A stretch of DNA of 64,000 bases from Acidithiobacillus sp. HP-2 (GTDB taxonomy: Bacteria > Pseudomonadota > Gammaproteobacteria > Acidithiobacillales > Acidithiobacillaceae): positions 62,001 through 126,000 of the forward strand of contig NZ_JACKZA010000005.1 in the NCBI RefSeq assembly GCF_015100155.1. Direction: 5' to 3'. Below, piece after piece: positions 7,395 through 15,296 of this stretch. Within the stretch, counting starts at the first letter, position 1. Every line of letters begins with the position of its first letter. The notes beneath the pieces were generated by a model that saw only the letters and a program-made list of their open reading frames with translations, was not told where the DNA came from and made no database searches. Made by a program: the position numbers and the translations under genes.

Positions 7395-8601
7395 TGCGCT
7401 TGCCCTTTTTGCCTATGGGTACAACCTCAGCAGGTTTTTTAATCCCTCCAGCCACGAGCATGGCATCGGTGCCCTTCTGCCAGGCATCGGCAACCGGGTC
7501 TTGCGCGAGTCTTGCATAAACGGCAGTGGTTTGCTGGGAATGGTGCCCTAGTCCCTTGCCGATAACGGCCAGGGATACCCCGGCGTCGATCTGGAAACTT
7601 GCCAGGGTCCGGCGTAGGTCGTGAATACGCAAATCCTCGATGCCTGCCCGCTCCAGTAATCGCGCCCAGCCCTTTTTGGGCTCCACAAGGTGCCCTGTCT
7701 TGCCTGTGCTGGGGAATACCCATCCCTGCGCCCCTGTAGCCTCTGCGCGGGCCTGTAGCACCTCTATGGCGGCACTGCTCAGGGGTACGGTGATATTGTC
7801 CTTCGCCTTGGCCTTACTGCCCGGAATGATCCACGTCCTGCGCTCCAGGTGGATTTCGTTCCAGGCCATCGTCAGCACATTGGAGCGACGCGCTCCAGTC
7901 AGTAGAGATAACATGACGTAATCCCTTATATCGGGGTTTTCCTCTGCGGCCAGTGCTTCAAAGAATCGCGGCATCTCGTCGGGGTGCAGGCGACGGTCCC
8001 GGCTTTCCTCGCGGTTGGCTTTTATGCCTATTGTGGGATTGCTCAGACTGGGAATATCCAGCGTCTTGATACCGAAGTTAAAAGCGGCGCTGATTAACTC
8101 CAGCACCCGGTTAGCCTGATAGAGTCCTGAACCCTTGCTGATTTTGTTATGCAGACTGCGGATTTGCTGGCGCGTAATATCGGACAACTTCTTTTTTGCC
8201 AGGGTGCCCAGGTGCAGACGATAGTTGCGCTCATCGTTGCCCAGGCTCTTTTTACCCTTGGCCTTGCCTTCTTTCACCCATTCAGCGAACAGATCAGAGA
8301 ATGTCATCTCTGCTTTCTTGATGCGCTTCTGTTCGGCGGGGTTCGTGCCTGCGGCAATATCGTTGATGATCTTCGCGGCTGTGTGTCGGGCGTTCTCGAT
8401 GGTAACGGCGGCGGCATCGCCTATGCGTAGCCATTCCACCCGGCCATCTACCTTTTTAACGCAATAAAACGCCTTGGCTCCGGCTGGGGTAACACGAATA
8501 CACAAGCCTTTCTGTTCCAGGTCATAGACGGTGACGCGCTTGCCGGGTACTGGCTCCAGCGCGGCTATACGGGCCTTGGTGAACTGCATCTTGTTGGGCA
8601 T
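7387..8601 (-). CDS. int: Tyrosine-type site-specific integrase (P4-like)
   Basis: Encodes 404 residues with the three expected parts: an N-terminal DUF4102 arm-binding domain (about 1-85, ending ENARHTAAKIINDI), a core-binding SAM-like domain, and the catalytic domain. Catalytic residues are visible: Arg in TGARRSNVL, Lys in the SKAKAKDNITVPL region, HDLRRT, GLGHHS and the nucleophile Tyr in TAVYARL. The frame is intact. The gene faces away from the attachment-site fragment 170 bases upstream, and three 11-base repeats lie between them. It probably mediated integration into a tRNA gene. Confidence 0.93.
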   Translation of the reverse strand: MPNKMQFTKARIAALEPVPGKRVTVYDLEQKGLCIRVTPAGAKAFYCVKKVDGRVEWLRIGDAAAVTIENARHTAAKIINDIAAGTNPAEQKRIKKAEMTFSDLFAEWVKEGKAKGKKSLGNDERNYRLHLGTLAKKKLSDITRQQIRSLHNKISKGSGLYQANRVLELISAAFNFGIKTLDIPSLSNPTIGIKANREESRDRRLHPDEMPRFFEALAAEENPDIRDYVMLSLLTGARRSNVLTMAWNEIHLERRTWIIPGSKAKAKDNITVPLSSAAIEVLQARAEATGAQGWVFPSTGKTGHLVEPKKGWARLLERAGIEDLRIHDLRRTLASFQIDAGVSLAVIGKGLGHHSQQTTAVYARLAQDPVADAWQKGTDAMLVAGGIKKPAEVVPIGKKGKRSA

Positions 8602-8638
8602 GGTGTACTCCTTTTGGACCCTGAGGCTCCAGTTAGCC

Positions 8639-8671
8639 GGGCTAACCTTGGGCTAACCTTGGGCTAACCTA
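8639..8671. repeat. Three tandem 11-bp repeats upstream of the integrase
   Basis: The unit GGGCTAACCTT occurs at 8639-8649 and 8650-8660, and with a final A instead of T at 8661-8671. One helical turn of spacing puts all three on the same DNA face. Lying between the integrase start and the attachment-site fragment, they are good candidates for integrase arm-type sites or for excisionase/autoregulator binding. Confidence 0.75.
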
Positions 8672-8770
8672 ATTCCGGTAAATCCGTGAATGTTGGTAAA
8701 GGTAGTATCTGCCTAAGTGTTTGATGCGTCAATATACAGGGGGGTTGATAAAGCGCCGTAAATGCTGGGA

Positions 8771-8822
8771 CTTGAGACTACGAACCAGTAGGTCTGGAGT
8801 TCGACTCTCTCCGATCGCACCA
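8771..8822 (+). other. 3' tRNA-like fragment, probable attR
   Basis: The sequence resembles the anticodon-to-CCA half of tRNA-Arg(ACG): CTACGAACC around the anticodon, a GGTC variable segment, GGAGTTCGACTC as a T-arm, and GATCGCACCA at the end. No 5' half able to pair with the acceptor strand is found upstream, and the anticodon stem pairs poorly. It is therefore a fragment. Its CCA end points out of the element, as expected for the far attachment site of an island inserted in a tRNA gene left of the window. Confidence 0.55.
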
Positions 8823-8993
8823 ATAAAATCAAATGGTTAGAATTATGTCTAAGCCCTTTTTCTTTGCCCAATTGAATTTGCAGCGTAATTGTTAATCCGC
8901 GTCATTCGTTTGCCATCTGTCAGCATCAGGTATTTACCGCACCATATTGCGACTAAGAACTAATAAAATCACTATCTCGCTATTTATTGCGAG

Positions 8994-9022
8994 TTGACTA
9001 AAGTAGTTTATTGGTCTACGAA
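8994..9022 (+). promoter_or_regulatory. Possible sigma-70 promoter for the hipB remnant
   Basis: TTGACT (8994-8999) and TACGAA (9017-9022) are 17 bases apart, about 60 bases before the hipB start. TTGCGA/TCGCAA-type sequences recur nearby in both orientations (around 8947, 8987 and 9024), which could be operator half-sites. The rest of 8823-9082 is AT-rich and I see no gene in it. Confidence 0.4.
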
Positions 9023-9082
9023 TATCGCAATGACTGACGATATACAGCGGTTCAACCGGAATATTCGCGATAGATTACGACT

Positions 9083-10058
9083 ATGAAAATCACTGGTCTA
9101 CACGCCGATGTAGCCGTGCTGGCCGAGCTGGGCGCACGGATTGCTGGCCGTCGGGTTGAATTGCAGTTGACCCAGGCAGCGGTGGCCGAACAGGCGGGTG
9201 TCGCCAAGCGCACCCTCGAGCGCATGGAGGCTGGGCAAATTTTGCGGCTGCAGACAGGAGGGGGATGCGCTGGGGGATGTTCTGCGCGTGGACACATCCG
9301 CCGGTGGCGCGCGGGCGAAGGCGGTCATCGCATGGAACCCGAAAACCAATGAAGTGCGCTCGGACTAGGTCAAGGCCGGCAAGGGATTTGAACACTGGCT
9401 GCTGAAATTTGATGGTGTCAGTGGCAACAAGGACAAGGAACTGGAAGACCCGCAAGGCTACGGGGTGATTGAGTATGCGCATTACCTGATGGCGCTTGAA
9501 TGCGGCATCAATATCAGTGAATGCCGGCTATTCAAGGAGAATGGCCGGTCGCATTTCATGACACGTCGCTTTGATCGTTTGGCTGCCGGCGAGAAACTTT
9601 ACATGCAGTCGCTCTGTGCCCTGGCGCACTATGATTTCAATATGGCGGGTGCCTACAGCTACGAGCAGGCGTTGTTGGTGATGCGGCAACTGCAGTTGCC
9701 GATGCAGGCCATCGAGCAACTGTTTCTGCGCATGGTATTCAATATCGTGGCCCGCAATCAGGATGACCGCGTGAAGAATATTGCCTTCCTGATGAACAAG
9801 GCCGGTGAGTGGTCGTTGTCGCCGGCCTTTGATATGACCTACAGCTTTAATCCTGCGGGCGCGTGGACGCCAAGCCATCAGATAACGATGAATGGAAAAC
9901 GCGACCATTTCACGCTGGAGGACTTCAACGCCTGCGCAAAGACCGCTTCGATGAAACGGGGGCGCGCTGCGAAAATCGTTGCCGAGGTGCAGGCGACGGT
10001 ATCGAAATGGGGGTCGTTTGCAGAAAAGGTCGGCGTGCCTGATAGCGTGCGCGAATGA
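9083..10058 (+). pseudogene. hipBA toxin-antitoxin remnant (internal deletion, nonsense codon)
   Basis: The first 50 or so codons are a HipB-type HTH (LAELGARIAGRRVELQLTQ, then AAVAEQAGVAKRTLERMEAG). Near 9240 the frame changes abruptly into the middle of a HipA kinase; the end of hipB and roughly the first third of hipA are missing. In the HipA frame a UAG interrupts at 9370-9372 (EVRSD-stop-VKAGKG). The kinase core follows from 9373: GFEHWLLKFDGVSGN, HFMTRRFDR, FNIVARNQDDRVKNIAFL and the DMTYS loop. It ends early after VPDSVRE. Multiple lesions mark it as dead. It probably belonged to a genomic island. Confidence 0.85.
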
Positions 10059-10090
10059 ATCCAGCGCACCTTGAATCTGAAGCCCTATTT

Positions 10091-10300
10091 ATGAAACCGG
10101 GCCAACACAAAACCGTCCGGGCCCGAATCCTCGGCTATGCCGAGGCCATCGGCCGGACGATTGTGCCCCGCGAGGAAGCCGAGCAGCGGCGCGGCTTTGA
10201 TCCGGATGTACCTCTCGCCGACCGCGCCAAGAACCGTTTGCTCTTCTTCGATAACCTGCTCGACACCAAGCTGCGGGAATTCAACCCGCCGCCGGGTTAC
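10091..10300 (+). pseudogene. hsdR fragment (type I restriction endonuclease, extreme N-terminus)
   Basis: About 65 residues from ATG 10091 (ILGYAEAIGRTIVPREEAEQ, RRGFDPDVPLADRAK, LLFFDNLLDTKLREFNP) resemble my recollection of the N-terminus of HsdR-like restriction subunits. The similarity ends at about 10290, where the sequence passes into the minus-strand remnant. More than 90 percent of a roughly 1000-residue protein is missing. No hsdM or hsdS piece is visible. The family call is from memory and unverified. Confidence 0.5.
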
Positions 10301-10679
10301 GTATATTCACCAAAAACGCTGACTTTGCATTAAGTAAGCCCGATAGTGCCTCAGTATCATTAAGCTTTTCAGTCTGGGCATTGTGATTTTCTTTGACTAC
10401 CAGGCTTCCGTTGCTATCGCGGGTCACTTTCAGTATCCCACCGGCTTTTTGGATGCCAGATATTGCCAAAGGGTTGGCCAAGTCCACGGTTTAAGGATCA
10501 ACCGTCCGAGATCCCGCTTGATAAGACACGCTTCCGGTCATGATGGCGTGCGTTTTTTGCAATATTTGTACTTCTTTCCACAGAGCTTCAGGGCTGGGTC
10601 CGACTGTATGCGCCGCCCAAGCCATAGAAGAAAAACAACCGCTTATGGTGAGTAATATAACAATATTAAGTTTTGGCAT
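10301..10679 (-). pseudogene. Secreted-protein gene with an internal stop
   Basis: A signal peptide is clear at the start (ATG 10679: KLNIVILLTISGCFSSMAWAA, cleavage after AWA). The frame continues for 62 codons to a UAA at 10491-10493, then goes on in the same phase (TVDLANPLAISGIQKAGGIL...) for another 60 or so codons before running into the hsdR remnant near 10300. The continuous phase says one gene with a nonsense mutation and a lost 3' end. The family is unrecognised; a periplasmic or pilus-assembly-type mobile-element protein is possible. Confidence 0.55.
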
Positions 10680-10917
10680 GACACGGCTCCTGACTCAACC
10701 CGGAGTCTCCACGAAATGTCATGACGAGGAGACGTTTGCTTTAAATCTAAAGCTTCGTTAGAAATTATAGCGGTTATTCCGGACCTGTATGTAAAACGGT
10801 GATCGTGTTTATTCTGGTCACCAGTTAGCCAGAATTTGCGTGTCGATATCCCAAGGGCACGGCTCTGGAAAGGTGAAGAGCGGTAGATCGGTTTCAAAAG
10901 CCGCCTCGTCTGTGGCA

Positions 10918-11088
10918 TTACTTACAAGCGTCCGGCATCATTTCAGGAATCAGCCTCTTGAGGCTTGGTGAATCCTTGAGGAGATACTTGAGATCAAGCC
11001 GTTGATTTTTTATGGTGGTCGCCCAGCTTTTGCTCTGTTTTTGAGGTTGCCATTTTATCAAGCGCATAGGCAAGATCCGTAGATGGCA
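10918..11088 (-). pseudogene. DUF29 protein remnant (C-terminal fragment)
   Basis: On the minus strand, ending at a UAA at 10918-10920, the frame reads LRILPMRLIKWQPQKQSKSW, then ATTIKNQRLDLKYLLKDSPS, then LKRLIPEMMPDACK. This is the C-terminal half of a DUF29 protein, a family common in islands and cyanobacteria. There is no start codon and the N-terminal half is absent. The rest of 10680-11200 shows no further gene that I can support. Confidence 0.65.
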
Positions 11089-11224
11089 ATAAGATTGGAC
11101 GAAGAGCAGAAAGTGGACTTGAAGTCACCGTCACAATTTTGATTGATCAGCGGCGTTCAATGAAGGATATTGAAAATGACCATGAATAATCCATCAGTTG
11201 ATAGTTGGTATCGGTTTTGAACTC

Positions 11225-11567
11225 AATGCTTTCCAGTTCTACACTCAGGGCTTGGGGGCAGTCTGAATTTCTGTACCTGTTGCGCGCCGATTTACTGGCA
11301 CAGGACGTTCTGTTTGCGCCCTTACAAAGTGCTTTAGAGCATGGCAGCTATGCACTACTGGATGATGTCACGCTCATGGAGCTGAATCGCCGCGAAAATA
11401 ACCAGTTACTCTGCATGGATTTGGGCGTCAGTTATGCCAGCACCATACCCGGTTGCGCCTGTCAGGGTGATCCGGCACCAGAAACTGAGTTACCAGAATA
11501 TACAGTGCTCAGGATACAAATTGAACGCGTATCAGCCATTTTTTCATTACAGGTACTGATCCAATGA
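11225..11567 (+). CDS. Small hypothetical protein coupled to a MOSC protein
   Basis: Encodes about 113 residues from ATG 11225 (an in-frame UUG lies at 11205). The body (EFLYLLRADLLAQDVLFAPL, YALLDDVTLMELNRRENNQL) and a Cys pair in TIPGCACQGDPAPETELPEY look like a real protein, but I do not recognise it. Its stop overlaps the MOSC start (ATGA, 11564-11567), so the two are probably translated together. Just upstream, a second frame from 11176 reads NNPSVDSWYRF and then stops. The true N-terminus may have been lost by a frameshift near 11217. Confidence 0.5.
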
Positions 11568-12241
11568 CACCCATCAAAAAATCCGTAGCCGTGCAGGTTT
11601 TTGTGGGTACTATCCAGTTGTTACCCCAATCAGCTCGACCCAGCGGCATATACAAAATCCCGGCAAAAATGCCGGTAAAACTGGATACAAACGGTTTTGA
11701 AGGCGATCATCAGGCAGACCTACGGGTTCATGGTGGCCCGGATAAAGCTGTTCAGTTATATCCCGTTAAACATTATGAAGCATTGGCAGAGCGCTTTCCG
11801 ACACTGCATGGAAAATTGTTTCCAGGTGCTATTGGCGAAAATATTTCATGCCCTGATCTGGATGAACATGATGTGCATATCGGCGATATCTGGCGATTAG
11901 GTGAAGGGCTCTTGCAAATATCGCAACCTCGCAGTCCCTGCTGGAAAATTGACGAGAAACTGGATTGCCAAGGTGTGGCAGCCTATATCGCCGAAACCTC
12001 CATAACGGGATGGTATTTTCGTGTTCTTAAGGCGGGCATGGTTAAGGAGTACGACAGACTGGAGTTGCTGGAATCCGTGAATGAATGCTATCGCCTGAGC
12101 TCATTGCTGCAACAGATGCGACGCGACGATCCAGAGACTGGGGGTGCGTTGCAAAAATGGATGGAAGCACCTGGCCTTGCCGAGAATCTTCGAGTGAAAA
12201 TTGAAAAGCGCATAGGGTATCTGAAAAATTCACACCGATAA
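11564..12241 (+). CDS. MOSC domain-containing protein (YiiM-like)
   Basis: Encodes 225 residues. The YiiM/MOSC core is clear: KLDTNGFEGDHQADLRVHGG, DKAVQLYPVKHYEAL, GAIGENISCPDLDEHDVHIGD and LQISQPRSPCWKID, the last holding the conserved Cys. A C-terminal 3-alpha domain follows (GGALQKWMEAPGLAENLRVKIEKRI). YiiM proteins form a molybdenum-cofactor-dependent reductase that reduces N-hydroxylated compounds. The frame is intact although the surroundings are decayed, which suggests it is under selection or recently acquired. Confidence 0.88.
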   Translation: MTPIKKSVAVQVFVGTIQLLPQSARPSGIYKIPAKMPVKLDTNGFEGDHQADLRVHGGPDKAVQLYPVKHYEALAERFPTLHGKLFPGAIGENISCPDLDEHDVHIGDIWRLGEGLLQISQPRSPCWKIDEKLDCQGVAAYIAETSITGWYFRVLKAGMVKEYDRLELLESVNECYRLSSLLQQMRRDDPETGGALQKWMEAPGLAENLRVKIEKRIGYLKNSHR

Positions 12242-12393
12242 AACCTCCTGGCTTCGCAGTAACGTCCAAAGGACAGCTCGAAAAACCCGCTTCCCTGAGG
12301 AATGATAAGCTCAAAAATCAGGATTCAGGACATTTTACTACGGATTTTTAGTAAACAGTATTTTTCAAGGCCATATTTCCACGCTTTTCCACA

Positions 12394-12575
12394 TTACGGG
12401 CATACTTCTGCTCTGATCGGCCCCTTTTCGAGAAAGGTTAGACGTTTGATGTTGGAGGTCACGACCATCATGGTCATCGCGAAGTTTGCGCGTACCTGGC
12501 CGATGGTCCGAATACGCTTGCCACCCATTTGTTCTATAGCTGCAAATATGTGCTCTACCCGCGCCCGCACTTTGA
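12394..12575 (-). mobile_element. IS5-like transposase C-terminal fragment
   Basis: About 60 residues (VRARVEHIFAAIEQMGGKRI, RTIGQVRANFAMTMMVVTSN, IKRLTFLEKG) match the C-terminal end of IS5-family DDE transposases, including the catalytic-Glu region RVEHIF. The fragment is fused in frame to the 5' part of a umuD-like gene. The rest of the IS is absent. Positions 12242-12393 show no gene. Confidence 0.75.
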
Positions 12576-12960
12576 TTGCAATCACCACTTGGCCGCTTTG
12601 GTGTTTAATGCTGCGATCCACCACAAGAATATCCCCATTATGGATGGCCGCACCCGTCATGGAGTTACCGGATACCCGCAAAAAGAAGAATGCCCCACTA
12701 TTGGGCAGGCAGTATGTATTCAAATCGAGCGTCTTTTCTACATAATCGTCAGCGGGGGATGGCATGCCTGCCGCGACCTTGGAAATGTATAATGGTGCTG
12801 CTGATAAAGATGCATGCGCATCAGGCCACATCACGGTCAGCCCCACCTTGGCAGGCTTCTCTATGGTTATTGTATCCAGCGCCATGGCAATCCTATTCAG
12901 AGAATCAACTTGAATGACTTTTACAATTTTGGCAGCCAGATACGGATGCTGATTGGTCAT
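12576..12960 (-). pseudogene. umuD-like gene truncated and fused to IS5 remnant
   Basis: From ATG 12960 the product has an N-terminal arm and a UmuD/LexA (S24) cleavage region, SKVAAGMPSPADDYVEKTLD, then the nucleophile Ser in RVSGNSMTGAAIHNGDILVV. The strand carrying the catalytic Lys (normally about 35 residues later in the EFTVKKL region) is missing because the frame passes into the IS5 fragment at about 12575. Self-cleavage should be impossible. No umuC follows. Probably a remnant of an island-encoded error-prone polymerase operon. Confidence 0.75.
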
Positions 12961-13040
12961 TGCGCATGTCTGCAATCTACCAGGTTGCGATTTACAGGAA
13001 AATCTCACGGCCCCTGAATTTAGCCGCTGACGATATCCAC

Positions 13041-13727
13041 CTAGCCGAATCCCCGTACCAGTCTCGGAAATGCGCGGCTTTCCATATCAGGCAGGGTGTT
13101 GCCCCCGTACCGCATCCACCAGTATCCTCTCTGAATCTGGGTAGATTTATGGCCGGTGATAACCTGTACGGTCATTATCGGGATGCCTTTCTCACACAAA
13201 CGGCTTGTCGCTTCATGGCGTAAATCATGAAAAGTCAGCCCTTCAATACCCGCTCGTTTGACAGCCCGATTATAAACAGCCCGCATACCATCATTCGTGT
13301 ACTACCAAACCTTGTCATACTGTCCCGTCGCCCTGACCTGTTGCCGTTGTAAGGCTTCTTCTGCGCGCTCAGACAAGGGCACCAGTCTTGCAGACTCATT
13401 CTTGGTTTCGGGTAGATAAGCAGTATGGTCCAGCCAGTTGATGTGACACCATTCCAAGTCCATGATTTCCCCTTGGCGCATGACGGTTTCAATGGCGAAA
13501 ATCACAATATCTGCCAGCAAACGAGATTCTTCATTACCAACCAACCGTTTATCTCGACATTGGGGCAGTTTGGGTTTACGGATCAGTCCTACCGGATTGC
13601 TCAGAGCTTCCATGCCCCATTCCTTGCGGGCCATATTGAATAGATGGGAAAGCAAGAAGGCCAGATGCAGGCGAATGGTATTGGGGAATTTGCCTTCGGC
13701 TTCCATTGTTGCCCTCTTTTCTGACAC
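13041..13727 (-). pseudogene. Tyrosine integrase remnant with in-frame UAG
   Basis: Two open segments in the same phase are separated only by one UAG at 13302-13304 (DKVW-stop-YTND). Together they show catalytic-domain motifs: TVMRQGEIMDLEW (Arg I), ETKNESARLVPL (Lys), TFHDLRHEATSRL (HxxR) and VITGHKST (His). The tyrosine block is not recognisable after STQIQRGYWW, so the 3' end is also altered, and the N-terminal domain is short. It lies immediately beyond the 3' end of tRNA-Thr, the typical place for an integrase of an island inserted there. Confidence 0.8.
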
Positions 13728-13785
13728 TCAATCTGGGTACAGTTTAGGCATTATTTGAGCAAAAATCGCTAAGTAAATGTTTTAT

Positions 13786-13861
<76 letters not shown>

Positions 13862-13931
13862 GTGGGCGCGATTGTACCTGTCATGGGGCAGCGCGACAAG
13901 AATCCACCCCATGCCCGCCCCATCGTGAAAA

Positions 13932-15146
13932 TCACTCCGGTTCGTCAGTAATCAATTCCCGGCGATGTACGTAAAAACCTTTCAAATAGCTGCTTTCGGG
14001 CACAGCGGGGTGGATGGGGTGATCCATGTCCTGGGTCCCTTCGCCGATGATGGCGTAATCGCCTCTTTGCGCGCCAAAGGCAATCTGGCCGAGCAGCGTC
14101 TCGCGGTTGAGATGATGGGAGCAGGAGGCCGTGAACAGAATACCGCCCGGCGCGAGCAGGCGCATGGCCAGATCATTGAAGCGCCGGTAGGCAATGCTGC
14201 CTTCCTTGAAATCCTTTTTGGATTTGATCAATGCCGGGGGGTCGAGGACGATGAGATCAAACTGCTCTCCACGGTCCCGAAGTCGGGCCAAAGTTTCCAT
14301 GGCATCATCGTGCATAATGCGAATAGGAGCTACGGCATTGCGTCGGGCATTTTCTTCCAGTAAGGCCAGAGCGGGTGCCGAGCTGTCTACTGCGGTGACT
14401 TCAAGCGCCCCGGCCTTGGCCAAGGGAATGCTGAAAGCGCCGAGATAGGCAAAGCAATCCAGCACGCGCCTACCGGGGGCGTAGCTCAGCAGGCGTCGAC
14501 GATTGGCGCGATGGTCGTAAAACCATCCGGTTTTTTGACCGCCGCGCGGGTCCATCTCAAATAAGCAATCATTCTCCCAAATCTGCAGACGCTCCGGAAC
14601 CTGTCCGAACAGAACTTCTACCCGATCTTCCAAACCTTCCAGTCGCCGCGCTGCGCCGCCCGCTTTCAATAATATACCCGTCGGGTGTAAAAGTGCTTGC
14701 AGGGCGTTGACAATCAGGGCGATGTCCCGATCCATACCCAGGCTGCCGGGCTGTATGACCAAGGTATCTTCATAGCGATCAATAATCAGGCCGGGCAGGC
14801 CATCTCCCTCGCCATGCACCAATCGGTAAAAAGGCGCGGAAAACAATTTTTCACGCATGCGCAACGCCTGTTGCAGCCGCTCCTGATAAAATGCTTCATT
14901 GATCAGTAGGTGGGGATCACGGCTGAGAAGGCGCCCGCAAAGGAGTGTGTGCGGATTGATATGCGCCAGGCCGATGGCTTTTCCTTGGGCATCTTCTATT
15001 CTGCAGACACTGCCGGGCATAATTCCATGCAGAGGCGTTTTGGCGACGTCGACTTCGTTGCTGTAAATCCAGAGGTGACCGGCACGCAAACGGCGGTCTT
15101 CCTTGGGGCGCAGGCGCAGAACAGGGTAATGGTGGATGGCAGACAT
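13932..15146 (-). CDS. rlmI: 23S rRNA (cytosine-C5) methyltransferase RlmI-like
   Basis: Encodes 404 residues from ATG 15146. The N-terminal PUA domain (RLRAGHLWIYSNEVD, PGSVCRIEDAQGKAIGLAH) is followed by an RlmI/YccW Rossmann methyltransferase: QKTGWFYDHRANRR, RVLDCFAYLGAFSIPLAKAG (SAM loop), DLIVLDPPALIKSKKDF and LFTASCSHHL, where the catalytic Cys lies. E. coli RlmI methylates C1962 of 23S rRNA. It is monocistronic and divergent from mtnA across a 150-base gap. Confidence 0.88.
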   Translation of the reverse strand: MSAIHHYPVLRLRPKEDRRLRAGHLWIYSNEVDVAKTPLHGIMPGSVCRIEDAQGKAIGLAHINPHTLLCGRLLSRDPHLLINEAFYQERLQQALRMREKLFSAPFYRLVHGEGDGLPGLIIDRYEDTLVIQPGSLGMDRDIALIVNALQALLHPTGILLKAGGAARRLEGLEDRVEVLFGQVPERLQIWENDCLFEMDPRGGQKTGWFYDHRANRRRLLSYAPGRRVLDCFAYLGAFSIPLAKAGALEVTAVDSSAPALALLEENARRNAVAPIRIMHDDAMETLARLRDRGEQFDLIVLDPPALIKSKKDFKEGSIAYRRFNDLAMRLLAPGGILFTASCSHHLNRETLLGQIAFGAQRGDYAIIGEGTQDMDHPIHPAVPESSYLKGFYVHRRELITDEPE

Positions 15147-15296
15147 GATCAAAACCTATAGGAAAAGGAAAGTTGCCCCGGCATTTCGGGGGCGGGTAAG
15201 GTCCTGCATTTTACAGATATTTCGTTGATCCGTATATTGAGCGCGCCGTGTATTTTATCCGGTGCTGTCCGAAACCCGCCACTCAGGAGATTCTCT

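Larger units (their letters stand above)
1..8822. mobile_element. Right part of an integrated mobile element (plasmid- or phage-satellite-like)
   Basis: All genes except the inserted IS run on the minus strand, start to stop almost touching. They encode an integrase next to the outer boundary, a DUF2283/DUF4258 pair, HTH and AlpA-type regulators, a CHC2 zinc-finger protein, a DUF3987 protein and an SSB. The outer end is a 3' tRNA-like fragment ending in CCA at 8822, oriented outward as expected for an attR. The intact tRNA and left end must lie before the window. No capsid, portal, terminase or conjugation gene is visible here, so a satellite or integrated plasmid fits better than a full prophage. 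The missing left part could change that view. Confidence 0.75.

Noticed and set aside
8771-8822. 3' end of tmRNA or a complete tRNA
   Set aside because: The T-arm and CCA would fit, but no 5' acceptor partner, D-arm or mRNA-like part is found upstream; a tRNA fragment explains it better.
10643-10918. 91-codon minus-strand frame
   Set aside because: Arginine/serine-rich translation with no motif; it overlaps the start of the signal-peptide gene and ends where the DUF29 remnant stops. Not a gene.
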